Made by a program: the position numbers and the translations under genes
The notes under the pieces: model-generated
What the model saw: only the letters and a program-made list of their open reading frames with translations
Databases searched by the model: none
Told to the model about the DNA's origin: nothing
Assembly: GCF_905397395.1 (NCBI RefSeq)
Contig: NZ_CAJPVH010000009.1
Coordinates: forward strand, 84,357 to 148,356
Direction of reading: 5' to 3'
Length of the DNA stretch: 64,000 nt
Source of the DNA: Cupriavidus campinensis
GTDB taxonomy: Bacteria > Pseudomonadota > Gammaproteobacteria > Burkholderiales > Burkholderiaceae
Shown: positions 8,550 to 16,099 of the stretch, one piece after another
How the letters are laid out: each line of letters opens with the position of its first letter
Position numbering within the stretch: position 1 is the stretch's first letter

Positions 8550-9740
8550 ATGCGAATTGAGCACTTTGAAACCCTCTCCTGCGACGCCGGATGGCGGAAC
8601 TACTACTTCCTGAAGGTGGTGACGTCAGATGGCACTGTGGGCTGGAGCGAGTACGACGAGTCGTTCGGGCCTCCCGGCTTGACCGGCGTGATCGAACAAT
8701 TGGGCGCTCGCCTGGTCGGCAAGTCGGTGTATGACCACGAGGAGGCCTATGGCCGGCTGGCCGCGTCCTTGCGCCCCGCCCCGCATGGGCTCAGCGCCGA
8801 GGCAATCGGCGCCATCGAAAACGCCCTGCTCGATGCGAAAGCCAAGAGCCTCGGTGTGCCGGTCTACCAGCTGCTGGGCGGCAAACATCGAGACAGCATC
8901 CCGATCTATTGGTCGCATTGCGCCACCTGGCGCATCAGCCATCCCACGCTGTACCCGCCTGCCATCGTTGATCTGGACGGCGTCAAGAAGGCCGGCGAAG
9001 ACGCCCGGGCATCCGGGATTTCCGCGCTCAAGACCAATCTGTTCGTCAATGAGAATGGCAAGCCGCGCCAGTGGATGGCCGGATTTGGTTCCCCGTACGC
9101 GCCGTCTCTCAATGTCGACAAGGCGATGCTGCGTAACCTGCGCGCGCACCTCGAGGCACTTCGCGACGGCGCTGGCCCCGACGTCGATATCCTGGTGGAC
9201 CTGAACTTCAACGCGCGTACCGAGGGTTACCTTTCGCTGATCAAGGCCATCAGCGACTTCGACCTGTTCTGGGTGGAACTCGACATCTACAACCCTGAGG
9301 CCATGGCGTATATCCGCCAGCGCAGCCACGCCCCGATTGCCGCGTGCGAAACGCTGTTCGGCATCCGCCAGTTCCTGCCCTATTTCCAGGCGCAATCGAT
9401 GGACGTTGCCATCATCGATGCGGTCTGGAACGGCGTATGGCAAGCCATGAAGATCGCCAACGTGGCGGACGCCTTTGACGTCAACATCGCGCCGCACAAC
9501 TTCTACAGCCATCTGTCGACGATGATGAACGTTCATTTTGCCGCGGCGGTGCCCAACCTGCGCGTGATGGAGGTGGACGTGGATCGGCTGGCCTGGGACG
9601 ACCACTTGTTCACCCGAAACCCCGAGATCGTGAATGGCGCCATTCAGGTTCCGGATGCCCCGGGCTGGGGCTGCGATCCGATCGAAGACGCCCTGCGCGC
9701 CCATCCCCCGAAAGTGCGCCGGAGCCATCTGGGTCTGTAG
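8550..9740 (+). CDS. Mandelate racemase/enolase-superfamily enzyme
   Basis: 396 residues with the full enolase-superfamily layout: an N-terminal capping domain (about 1-120) and a TIM barrel. Metal-ligand positions are visible as Asp in DILVDLNFN, Glu in WVELDIY and Glu in ACETLFG. A His in NIAPHNFYSH is the likely second catalytic base, with a Lys-type position near ALKTNLF. This matches the mandelate-racemase subgroup, whose members dehydrate or racemise acid sugars and hydroxy acids. The exact substrate is not readable. It heads a unit with an MFS carrier, a ketopantoate-reductase-like enzyme and an FCD regulator, suggesting catabolism of an organic or sugar acid. Confidence 0.9.
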   Translation: MRIEHFETLSCDAGWRNYYFLKVVTSDGTVGWSEYDESFGPPGLTGVIEQLGARLVGKSVYDHEEAYGRLAASLRPAPHGLSAEAIGAIENALLDAKAKSLGVPVYQLLGGKHRDSIPIYWSHCATWRISHPTLYPPAIVDLDGVKKAGEDARASGISALKTNLFVNENGKPRQWMAGFGSPYAPSLNVDKAMLRNLRAHLEALRDGAGPDVDILVDLNFNARTEGYLSLIKAISDFDLFWVELDIYNPEAMAYIRQRSHAPIAACETLFGIRQFLPYFQAQSMDVAIIDAVWNGVWQAMKIANVADAFDVNIAPHNFYSHLSTMMNVHFAAAVPNLRVMEVDVDRLAWDDHLFTRNPEIVNGAIQVPDAPGWGCDPIEDALRAHPPKVRRSHLGL

Positions 9741-9935
9741 GCCATGTAGGACCAGCACCGCAGGCCCGGTACCGCGCGCCGCAGGCGCAACAGCATGGGC
9801 GCGCGCTTCCCGCCGCGCCTGCCTCACCCCTCGACGCAACTTCCGAGATGGAGCGGAGACCTGTTGTGGATCGACACTGCAGGCTCCTCCCGGAAGCCAC
9901 CGAATAGACAAACTGAACGGATAGCGAGAGCAATC

Positions 9936-11267
9936 ATGAAGACGGCCTCCCCCTCTGCGGTATTGCCAGGCACGGCACCCGCTCACACACACGACGATGT
10001 GCAGCGCGCCTATTCCAAGGTGACGTGGCGCATTATCCCGTTCCTCTTCATCTGCTATGTGTTCGCCTATCTGGATCGCGTGAACATCGGATTTGCCGCG
10101 CTCCAGATGAAGCAGGACCTCAGCTTTTCCGATGCCGTGTATGGGCTTGGCGCCGGCATATTCTTTATCGGGTATTTCCTGTTCGAGGTGCCGAGCAACC
10201 TCCTGCTCGAAAAAATTGGCGCTCGCAAGACACTGATGCGCATCATGATTGTCTGGGGCGTAATTTCAGGAAGCTTCGCGTTTGTCACCACGCCCACGCA
10301 GTTCTACGTGGCGCGCTTCCTTCTCGGCGCTTTCGAAGCCGGGTTCTTTCCGGGCATTGTGCTCTACCTGACCTACTGGTTCCCCCCCATGATGCGCGGG
10401 AAGATCATCACGGTCTTCATGTCGGCCATCGCCGTGTCGGGCGTCATCGGCGGGCCGCTGTCCGGCTGGATCATGGCGAATATGGGCAGCGCTTCAGGGC
10501 TCGCCGGCTGGCAATGGCTGTTCATCATCGAAGCCATTCCCTCCATCATCCTGGGTGCCTTTGTCTACTTCGTACTCGCCGACAAGCCGGCCGACGCCAA
10601 GTGGCTTTCCGCCAGGGAAAGAGCGGTCATCATCCACGCCGTGGGTACGACGGGCGGCCATGGCCACGACGCCACCTTCTGGAGAACCCTTCGGGATCCG
10701 CGGCTGTATGCACTGTCGGCCATCTACTTTGCGATTGCGGCCGGCCTCTACATCATCAGCTTCTGGCTCCCGGCGATGATCCGCAGCTACAACGTGACCG
10801 ACCCCCTGCATATCGGCTTGCTGACCGTGATTCCGTACGGCATCACCACTGCCGGCATGGTTGTCATCGGCAAGCATTCGGACAGGACGCGCGAGCGCCG
10901 CTGGCACGTTGCATCGGGCATGATCGTGGCAGCGCTCGGCCTGGTGACCGTGACGTACGTGCATGACAGCCTCACCCTCGCACTGACTGTGCTGTCGATC
11001 ACTACCCTGGGTATCCTGACTGCCATGCCACTGTTCTGGACGATCCCGACCTCATACCTTTCCAGCGCTGGCGCGGCGGGCGGCATTGCGGTCATCAACA
11101 GCATCGGACTGATTGGCGGCTTTGCCAGCCCGTCCGTCCTCGGGTGGGTGAAAACCACGACGGGCTCGCTGGACTACGGCTTGTACACCTTCGCCGCGAT
11201 CCTGGTGCTCGGCTCCGTGCTGCTGCTCCTCGCCATGCCACAGCGTCTGCTCCGAGAAGACACCTGA
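9936..11267 (+). CDS. MFS transporter, anion:cation symporter type
   Basis: 443 residues from the ATG at 9936; an in-frame extension to 9795 encodes an unlike basic leader and is rejected. About twelve hydrophobic segments are visible. The family signature after helix 1 is YLDRVNIGFAALQMKQDL, typical of the ACS family (carriers for phthalate, tartrate, galactarate, glucarate and similar acids). It should import an organic acid by proton symport. It follows the enolase-superfamily gene by about 195 bases and probably supplies that enzyme's substrate. Confidence 0.92.
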   Translation: MKTASPSAVLPGTAPAHTHDDVQRAYSKVTWRIIPFLFICYVFAYLDRVNIGFAALQMKQDLSFSDAVYGLGAGIFFIGYFLFEVPSNLLLEKIGARKTLMRIMIVWGVISGSFAFVTTPTQFYVARFLLGAFEAGFFPGIVLYLTYWFPPMMRGKIITVFMSAIAVSGVIGGPLSGWIMANMGSASGLAGWQWLFIIEAIPSIILGAFVYFVLADKPADAKWLSARERAVIIHAVGTTGGHGHDATFWRTLRDPRLYALSAIYFAIAAGLYIISFWLPAMIRSYNVTDPLHIGLLTVIPYGITTAGMVVIGKHSDRTRERRWHVASGMIVAALGLVTVTYVHDSLTLALTVLSITTLGILTAMPLFWTIPTSYLSSAGAAGGIAVINSIGLIGGFASPSVLGWVKTTTGSLDYGLYTFAAILVLGSVLLLLAMPQRLLREDT

Positions 11268-11268
11268 C

Positions 11269-11296
11269 CCGGGGAAGCATGGAAATGCTTCCCCGG
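11269..11296 (+). terminator. Perfect 12-bp hairpin between carrier and reductase genes
   Basis: CCGGGGAAGCAT and ATGCTTCCCCGG pair fully over a GGAA (GNRA) tetraloop, starting two bases after the MFS stop codon. It has no T-run, so partial termination or protection of the upstream mRNA is more likely than a complete stop; the next gene starts 33 bases later. Confidence 0.75.
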
Positions 11297-11328
11297 CTGC
11301 GAACACGACATTCTTGATGGAGAACTTC

Positions 11329-12258
11329 ATGCGAATTCTAGTACTGGGTGCCGGCGCAATTGGCGGCTACTACGGTGGCCGACTGGTCCAGCAAGGTGCC
11401 GACGTCACCTTCCTCGTGCGTGCGGCGCGGCGCGCCATTCTCGAACGCGATGGCCTGAACATCCGAAGCCAGTATGGCGATTTCCACGCCCCCGTGAAAA
11501 CCGTCACGCAGGAGGAGCTTGGGGGGCACTGGGATATCGTGCTGCTAACCAGCAAGGCCTATGACCTGGATTCCGCGATCGAAGCCATCCGCCCTGCCGT
11601 AGGGCCCGATACGGCCGTCCTGCCACTTCTGAATGGCATGGCCCATATCGATAAGCTCAACGCCGCCTTCGGGGCCGAGCGTGTGCTCGGCGGCCTTGCA
11701 AAGATCATTGTCACGCTCGATAGCGAAGGAACGATCCAGCACCTGAACGACTGGTGCTATATCAAGTTCGGCGAACAGTCCGGCATCCTGAGCGAGCGGG
11801 TTCAGACGCTTCAACGCGCGTTTCCCGCCGAGGGCGTGGTCGCGAGCGCCGTTCCGGACATCATGCGCAATATGTGGGAGAAGCTTGTCCACCTGTCCAC
11901 CGTGGCGACGGTCACGACGCTCCTGCGCGCAAGTGTTGGCGAAATTGCCCAGGTAGCGGGCGGCACGGACCTCTTCTATCAAGTGCTGTTGATCCACGCC
12001 GAAGTGGCCGCGCGAGAAGGATATCCGATGACCGAGGCCTTTCTTGCGGAGTACCGCCAGTTGTTTGCCAACAAGGCATCGGCCTACGTGCCATCGATCC
12101 TGCGCGACCTGGAAAGGAAGTCGTCGATCGAGGGCGAACATATCGTCGGGTACATGCTCGCCCGTGTCAGGGCACATGGGCTGGACGATACCGTGCATCG
12201 TCTGTGCTGGATGAACCTGAAGGCGTACGAGCTGCGGCGCGCCAACGGCAGGCTATGA
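11329..12258 (+). CDS. 2-dehydropantoate 2-reductase family oxidoreductase
   Basis: 309 residues from the ATG at 11329, which gives the canonical N-terminus MRILVLGAGAIGGYYGG with the NADP-binding glycine motif and has GGAGA in front; an ATG at 11317 is possible. The family pattern continues with LLTSKAYD, LLNGMAHID and the helical C-terminal domain containing WEKLVHL (probable catalytic Lys). PanE itself reduces ketopantoate, but paralogues in catabolic clusters reduce or oxidise other 2-keto/2-hydroxy acids. Its place beside an enolase-superfamily enzyme, an acid carrier and an FCD regulator argues for a catabolic role here rather than coenzyme A synthesis. Confidence 0.88.
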   Translation: MRILVLGAGAIGGYYGGRLVQQGADVTFLVRAARRAILERDGLNIRSQYGDFHAPVKTVTQEELGGHWDIVLLTSKAYDLDSAIEAIRPAVGPDTAVLPLLNGMAHIDKLNAAFGAERVLGGLAKIIVTLDSEGTIQHLNDWCYIKFGEQSGILSERVQTLQRAFPAEGVVASAVPDIMRNMWEKLVHLSTVATVTTLLRASVGEIAQVAGGTDLFYQVLLIHAEVAAREGYPMTEAFLAEYRQLFANKASAYVPSILRDLERKSSIEGEHIVGYMLARVRAHGLDDTVHRLCWMNLKAYELRRANGRL

Positions 12259-12265
12259 GCGCCCT

Positions 12266-12300
12266 GATTGTTAACAAATCATTGCCTACAATTAACAAGG
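12266..12300. promoter_or_regulatory. Operator region of the FCD regulator
   Basis: Contains the perfect palindrome TTGTTAACAA (12268-12277) and a second, imperfect copy CAATTAACAA (12290-12299) about 22 bases further on. A TACAAT (12287-12292) could be a -10. The same palindrome lies downstream of the promoter of the enolase-superfamily gene at 8507-8520, so autoregulation plus control of the catabolic genes is likely. Confidence 0.65.
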
Positions 12301-12415
12301 GCCCCTTCCCACGGCGGTATCATGTCGGGCATGGCTCCCTCGGGCACCGGAATCGGACCACAGCGCCCGGTTATGCCGATGGAGTCACAATTCCCGCCTG
12401 GCAAATCGAGCAAAC

Positions 12416-13096
12416 ATGAATACTCGCGTTGAAATTGACAAGCGCAGCCTGGACCGACAGGCTGCCGACTGGATTCGCGACGCCATCTTTTCCGGAGATC
12501 TGGCGCCGGGTTCCAGGCTCACGGAAATATCCCTCGCGACGCAGATCGGCCTTTCCCGCTCGACGGTTCGCGCGGGCATGCAACGTCTGGCCAACGAGGG
12601 CCTGCTCATCCAGCACGCCTACACCGGCTGGGAAGTTGTGTCGCTTTCCGCTGAGGACGCCTGGGAACTCTATACGCTGCGCAGCAACCTGGAAGGGATG
12701 GCCGCACGGCTGGCCGCCGCGCGCATCGATGAGGCAGGCCGCGCGCGCCTGCTCAACGCCTTGGCGGACCTGAAGTCCGCCATTGGGGACAAGGATCCCC
12801 GACGCATCGCCCAGGCCGATCTCGCCTTTCACAAGACCGTTGTGGCGCTGTCGGGCCATCGGCGGCTCATCGTCCAGTACGGACTGATCAGCGACCCGGT
12901 CCTGCTCTATATCCTCCTGACCACGAAATTGATGGAGTATTCGCAGGCGATCTATGACGAGCACGAGCAGATGGCGGCGGCAATCCTGAGCGGCGACGCC
13001 GCGCAGGCGGAGAAGCTTGTCTGCGACTCAGCGCAGATGCATGGCGAGCGCCTCGTGAAGACACTGCAGGCGCAAAGCGAGGTTCAGGCGGCCTAG
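12416..13096 (+). CDS. GntR-family regulator, FCD subfamily
   Basis: 226 residues. The winged helix (about 10-75) contains the GntR pattern SRLTEISLATQIGLSRSTVR and MQRLANEGLLIQH. The FCD domain (about 85-215) has the spaced histidines DLAFHKTVVALSGHRRL and DEHEQMAAA. FCD regulators usually repress carboxylate-catabolism genes and release DNA on binding an intermediate. Shared TTGTTAACAA palindromes in its own upstream region and before the enolase-superfamily gene make it the probable local repressor of the 8.5-12.3 kb genes. It converges with the NTF2-like gene with only 14 bases between. Confidence 0.92.
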   Translation: MNTRVEIDKRSLDRQAADWIRDAIFSGDLAPGSRLTEISLATQIGLSRSTVRAGMQRLANEGLLIQHAYTGWEVVSLSAEDAWELYTLRSNLEGMAARLAAARIDEAGRARLLNALADLKSAIGDKDPRRIAQADLAFHKTVVALSGHRRLIVQYGLISDPVLLYILLTTKLMEYSQAIYDEHEQMAAAILSGDAAQAEKLVCDSAQMHGERLVKTLQAQSEVQAA

Positions 13097-13110
13097 CGCC
13101 GCACTGACGA

Positions 13111-13515
13111 TCACTCGGCTCGCTCCTCGATGTGCGTGTAGAGCTTGTTGACGATGACCCAGTCACAGCCAATCCTCAACATCGAGAGGAAGTCATAGTA
13201 GTTGTTGCCCGACACCTTCACGCGGACTTTGGCCGACGCCATCTTGCCGAGAACCTCTACCGACAGGATGGACATGCCGTAGGGATCATTGCGCGACGCA
13301 GGGCTCTCGCGGCTGGCAACGCCCTGCAGATAGGCCTCAAGCGTCTTCTGCACAATCTCGCCGCGCACTTCGCCAAACAGCAACGCATCAGGATGAAAGG
13401 TCGACTGCAATGCGTCGACATCCCCGTCGTAGATGGCGTCCAGGTAAGTCTGCAAGAGTTGAAGGATGCGCTGGTGGGCGCAGTCCACGGTCGCCTGGGT
13501 AGGTGACACGGTCAT
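13111..13515 (-). CDS. NTF2-like/SnoaL-fold protein
   Basis: 134 residues from the ATG at 13515, which follows AAGGAGA at good spacing; longer in-frame reading is rejected. The sequence has the cone-fold pattern of small NTF2-like proteins: an N-terminal helix (ILQLLQTYLDAIYDGDVDALQSTFHPDA), strands with EVRGEIV and a C-terminal strand DWVIVNKLYT. It most resembles the putative lumazine-binding/DUF4440-type group. Such proteins are small isomerases, hydratases or non-catalytic subunits, and nothing more specific can be said. It faces the FCD regulator tail to tail. Confidence 0.8.
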   Translation of the reverse strand: MTVSPTQATVDCAHQRILQLLQTYLDAIYDGDVDALQSTFHPDALLFGEVRGEIVQKTLEAYLQGVASRESPASRNDPYGMSILSVEVLGKMASAKVRVKVSGNNYYDFLSMLRIGCDWVIVNKLYTHIEERAE

Positions 13516-13790
13516 GATTTTCTCCTTGGGCGGGCGCAACCGACAGCCCTGGACCGCACTGTAGGCGCGCGAACGCGGCAGATAAACAGCACCGGCGGAA
13601 CGTGTCTTTCTACGCCATGTAACAAGCCAGTCGACACCCGGGGCCGATGCACTATCAATGCAGCGGAACAATTGATTTGCGGCTGACCCCGATGATCCGG
13701 CGCGGTCGATTGCCCAGAATTGTGAGCATCCACCCGTCGCGGACGCATTGCGGAATCTCGGGTGCCACTCACTCCTCTTGATTAGCCGCC

Positions 13791-13976
13791 ATGACATTCC
13801 ACGCACCTGAAGCTGCAAGCGCAGCGCAAGAGCACTGGGCCGACGAGTTGCCGCAAGCCCTATGGCTCGACGCCGCCGAGCTCGACGAACTCCCCTATAC
13901 CTTCATCTGGCGTTCGGCGCACGAAGGGAACACCCGCCGTGCCAGCACCGGAGGGCGCCATGCTGAATCCCTCTGA
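13791..13976 (+). CDS. Possible small acidic protein before the flavin enzyme
   Basis: A 61-codon frame with an acidic, tryptophan-containing composition (HWADELPQALWLDAAELDELP) and a GC-rich third-position bias like its neighbours. Its stop lies 17 bases inside the next gene, the sort of overlap seen with translational coupling. There is no strong ribosome site before the ATG and I recognise no family. It could be a real small protein or a chance frame upstream of the flavin monooxygenase gene. Confidence 0.35.
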   Translation: MTFHAPEAASAAQEHWADELPQALWLDAAELDELPYTFIWRSAHEGNTRRASTGGRHAESL

Positions 13977-14934
13977 CACCCTGCCCCAGACCAACCCCGG
14001 GTTCTCGCGCATGTTCGCACCTGGCCGCCTGACGCTCGGTGTGCTGTTCGCGATCGAGTCATACCCGGGCGATGCGCCCACGATGGTCGACCAGATCCGG
14101 CTGGCGAAGCGGGCCGAGCAAGCGGGATTCGCCGCGCTGGGCGTGCGGGACGTGCCGTTGCGCGACCCTTCCTTCGGTGACCTCGGCCAGATCTTTGATC
14201 CCTGGACGTGGCTCGGATACGTTGCCGGTCAGACGTCATCGATTGCGCTCTTTACCGCAGCCATCGTGCTGCCGCTACGGCACCCGCTGCACACGGCCAA
14301 AGCGGCAGCCAGCATAGACAGGCTGACGGGAGGCCGACTGGTCATGGGGATTGCCTCCGGCGACCGCGCTATAGAGTTTCCGGCGTTTGGCGTAGAACAC
14401 GCCCAACGTGGCGCGTTGTTCCAGGAACAGGTTGCCTACCTTGAAAACGTGTGGGGCAACGCCTATTCACAAATCCACGGCACGTACGGCACGTTGCATG
14501 ACGCGGACCTGGTCCCCAAGCCGGTTGCCCGACGCGTGCCGCTCATCGTAACCGGCCACAGCCAGCAATCGATCGATTGGATCGCGCGCAAGGCTGACGG
14601 CTGGATCACCTACCCGCGCCGCATGGATCTCCAGGTGGAAGTGATCCGCCAATGGCATGACGCCGTCGCGGCTACGTCGCCGGGCAAGTTCAAGCCTTTT
14701 GCGCAGCCTTATCACATTGACCTGACGGCCGATCCCGACGTCTCTCCCACCCCGATCCACGGGGGCCATCGCCTGGGCCGCAGCTGGCTGATGCGGCACC
14801 TGGAGACGCTCGAACGCGCGGGCGCGAACCATGTCCTGTTCAACCTGAAATATGGCAATCGCGCCGCCGAAGCCGTACTCGAGGAACTCGCCACGCATGT
14901 GACGCCCCGCTTTCCTGCCTTGGGCACGGCTTGA
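13960..14934 (+). CDS. LLM-class (luciferase-like) flavin oxidoreductase
   Basis: 324 residues from the ATG at 13960, supported by GGAGGG just upstream. The bacterial-luciferase TIM-barrel family pattern is clear: QIRLAKRAEQAGFAALGVRDVPL, the SSIALFTAAIVLPLRHPLHTAKAAASIDRLTGGRL core (non-contiguous key parts), VMGIASGDR and DGWITYPR. Members use reduced FMN or F420 to oxidise small organic substrates; the substrate is unknown. It is followed 75 bases later by a LysR gene in the same orientation and may be its target. Confidence 0.9.
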   Translation: MLNPSDTLPQTNPGFSRMFAPGRLTLGVLFAIESYPGDAPTMVDQIRLAKRAEQAGFAALGVRDVPLRDPSFGDLGQIFDPWTWLGYVAGQTSSIALFTAAIVLPLRHPLHTAKAAASIDRLTGGRLVMGIASGDRAIEFPAFGVEHAQRGALFQEQVAYLENVWGNAYSQIHGTYGTLHDADLVPKPVARRVPLIVTGHSQQSIDWIARKADGWITYPRRMDLQVEVIRQWHDAVAATSPGKFKPFAQPYHIDLTADPDVSPTPIHGGHRLGRSWLMRHLETLERAGANHVLFNLKYGNRAAEAVLEELATHVTPRFPALGTA

Positions 14935-15009
14935 TACCACGGCCGCCGCCGCACAAGCGGCGCATCGAGCATACCTCGCAACGACAGTCATGACACGGTG
15001 TCAACGACC

Positions 15010-15921
15010 ATGAAGCGTCAATTCGACGATCTGCAACTTGGCAGCATCGAACTCTTTTGCCTGGCCGCGGAGCTCAGCAGCTTCACGGCGGCAGCGGTGG
15101 CTGCCGGCGTCACACCCGCTGCGGTAAGCCGCAGCGTTTCACGCCTTGAAGAGCGCCTCAACATTCGTCTCTTCGTGCGCACGACGCGCCAGATCCGTCT
15201 GACCGATGAAGGCAGGGCGTACTTCGAGCAGAGCCGCACAGCGCTTGCGCTGCTGGTAGAGGCCGAGCGGCACATCGGCGGCCAGCATGCGACGCCCGCT
15301 GGACGCCTGCGCATCAGCCTGCCCACGCCCTACGCGCACTATCGGGTGCTGCCGGTGCTTCCCGCGTTCCGGGAGCGCTTTCCCGAAGTCGAGATCGACG
15401 TGCACATCAGCAACCGGAACGTCGACTTCGCCGACGACACCTATGATCTGTCGATTCGCGGGCGGGCACCCGACGATTCGGCACTCATTGCGCGCAAGCT
15501 CGAGGACGCGGAACTGGTGGTCGTCGCCACACCGGACTACCTGAGGCGGCGCGGCACGCCAAAGTCGCTTGACGATCTGCTTGGGCATGAGTGCATCCAG
15601 TTTGAACGCCCAAGCAGCGGGCGCCGCATTCCGTGGACTTTCCGCCAGAATGGCGAAGACGTGAACGTGATCACCACCGGCACATACGCCGCATCCGAAG
15701 ACGTGCTGGGCGGTGCAACGCTCGCGCGCGCGGGCGCCGGCCTATTCCAGACCTATCGCTTCGTGGTCGAGGAAGACTTGCGCGATGGCACGCTGGTGGA
15801 GGTGCTGAAAGATCTCGGCGGCAGCTCTCGACCATTCATGCTGCTGTATCCGCACGCCCGACACATGTCGACCCGCGTGCGGGCCTTGATTGACTTTCTG
15901 ATCGAGAAGTTCGCGCCCTAG
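15010..15921 (+). CDS. LysR-family transcriptional regulator
   Basis: 303 residues from the ATG at 15010; a GTG at 14998 would add four residues. The N-terminal helix-turn-helix is standard (LFCLAAELSSFTAAAVAAGVT, PAAVSRSVSRLEERLNIRLF, LTDEGRAYF). The effector domain resembles the CrgA-like subgroup (GRLRISLPTPYAHYRVLPVLPAF without a break in the pattern, DLSIRGRAPDDSALIARKL). LysR proteins normally control an adjacent, often divergent, gene. Here the closest candidate is the co-directional flavin oxidoreductase upstream. Confidence 0.92.
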   Translation: MKRQFDDLQLGSIELFCLAAELSSFTAAAVAAGVTPAAVSRSVSRLEERLNIRLFVRTTRQIRLTDEGRAYFEQSRTALALLVEAERHIGGQHATPAGRLRISLPTPYAHYRVLPVLPAFRERFPEVEIDVHISNRNVDFADDTYDLSIRGRAPDDSALIARKLEDAELVVVATPDYLRRRGTPKSLDDLLGHECIQFERPSSGRRIPWTFRQNGEDVNVITTGTYAASEDVLGGATLARAGAGLFQTYRFVVEEDLRDGTLVEVLKDLGGSSRPFMLLYPHARHMSTRVRALIDFLIEKFAP

Positions 15922-16099
15922 GCAACGGCGCGCTCACGCCCTTGCCGGTAGCCGGTGTGGGCGCTGGCATTCTCCCCGGTACGCGGCGACGCACTGACAG
16001 CCCGCCCCCCCGCCTCCAAAACGTCACATTTCGATCAACACCCTGTCACGAGTGCTGCTCAGAATCACGGGCTTTTCGTGGGTCAACAGGGAAGTCGCA

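Noticed and set aside
8625..9992. A 455-codon minus-strand frame opposite the enolase-superfamily gene
   Set aside because: Antisense shadow; the plus-strand gene has full catalytic motifs and neighbour-like codon bias.
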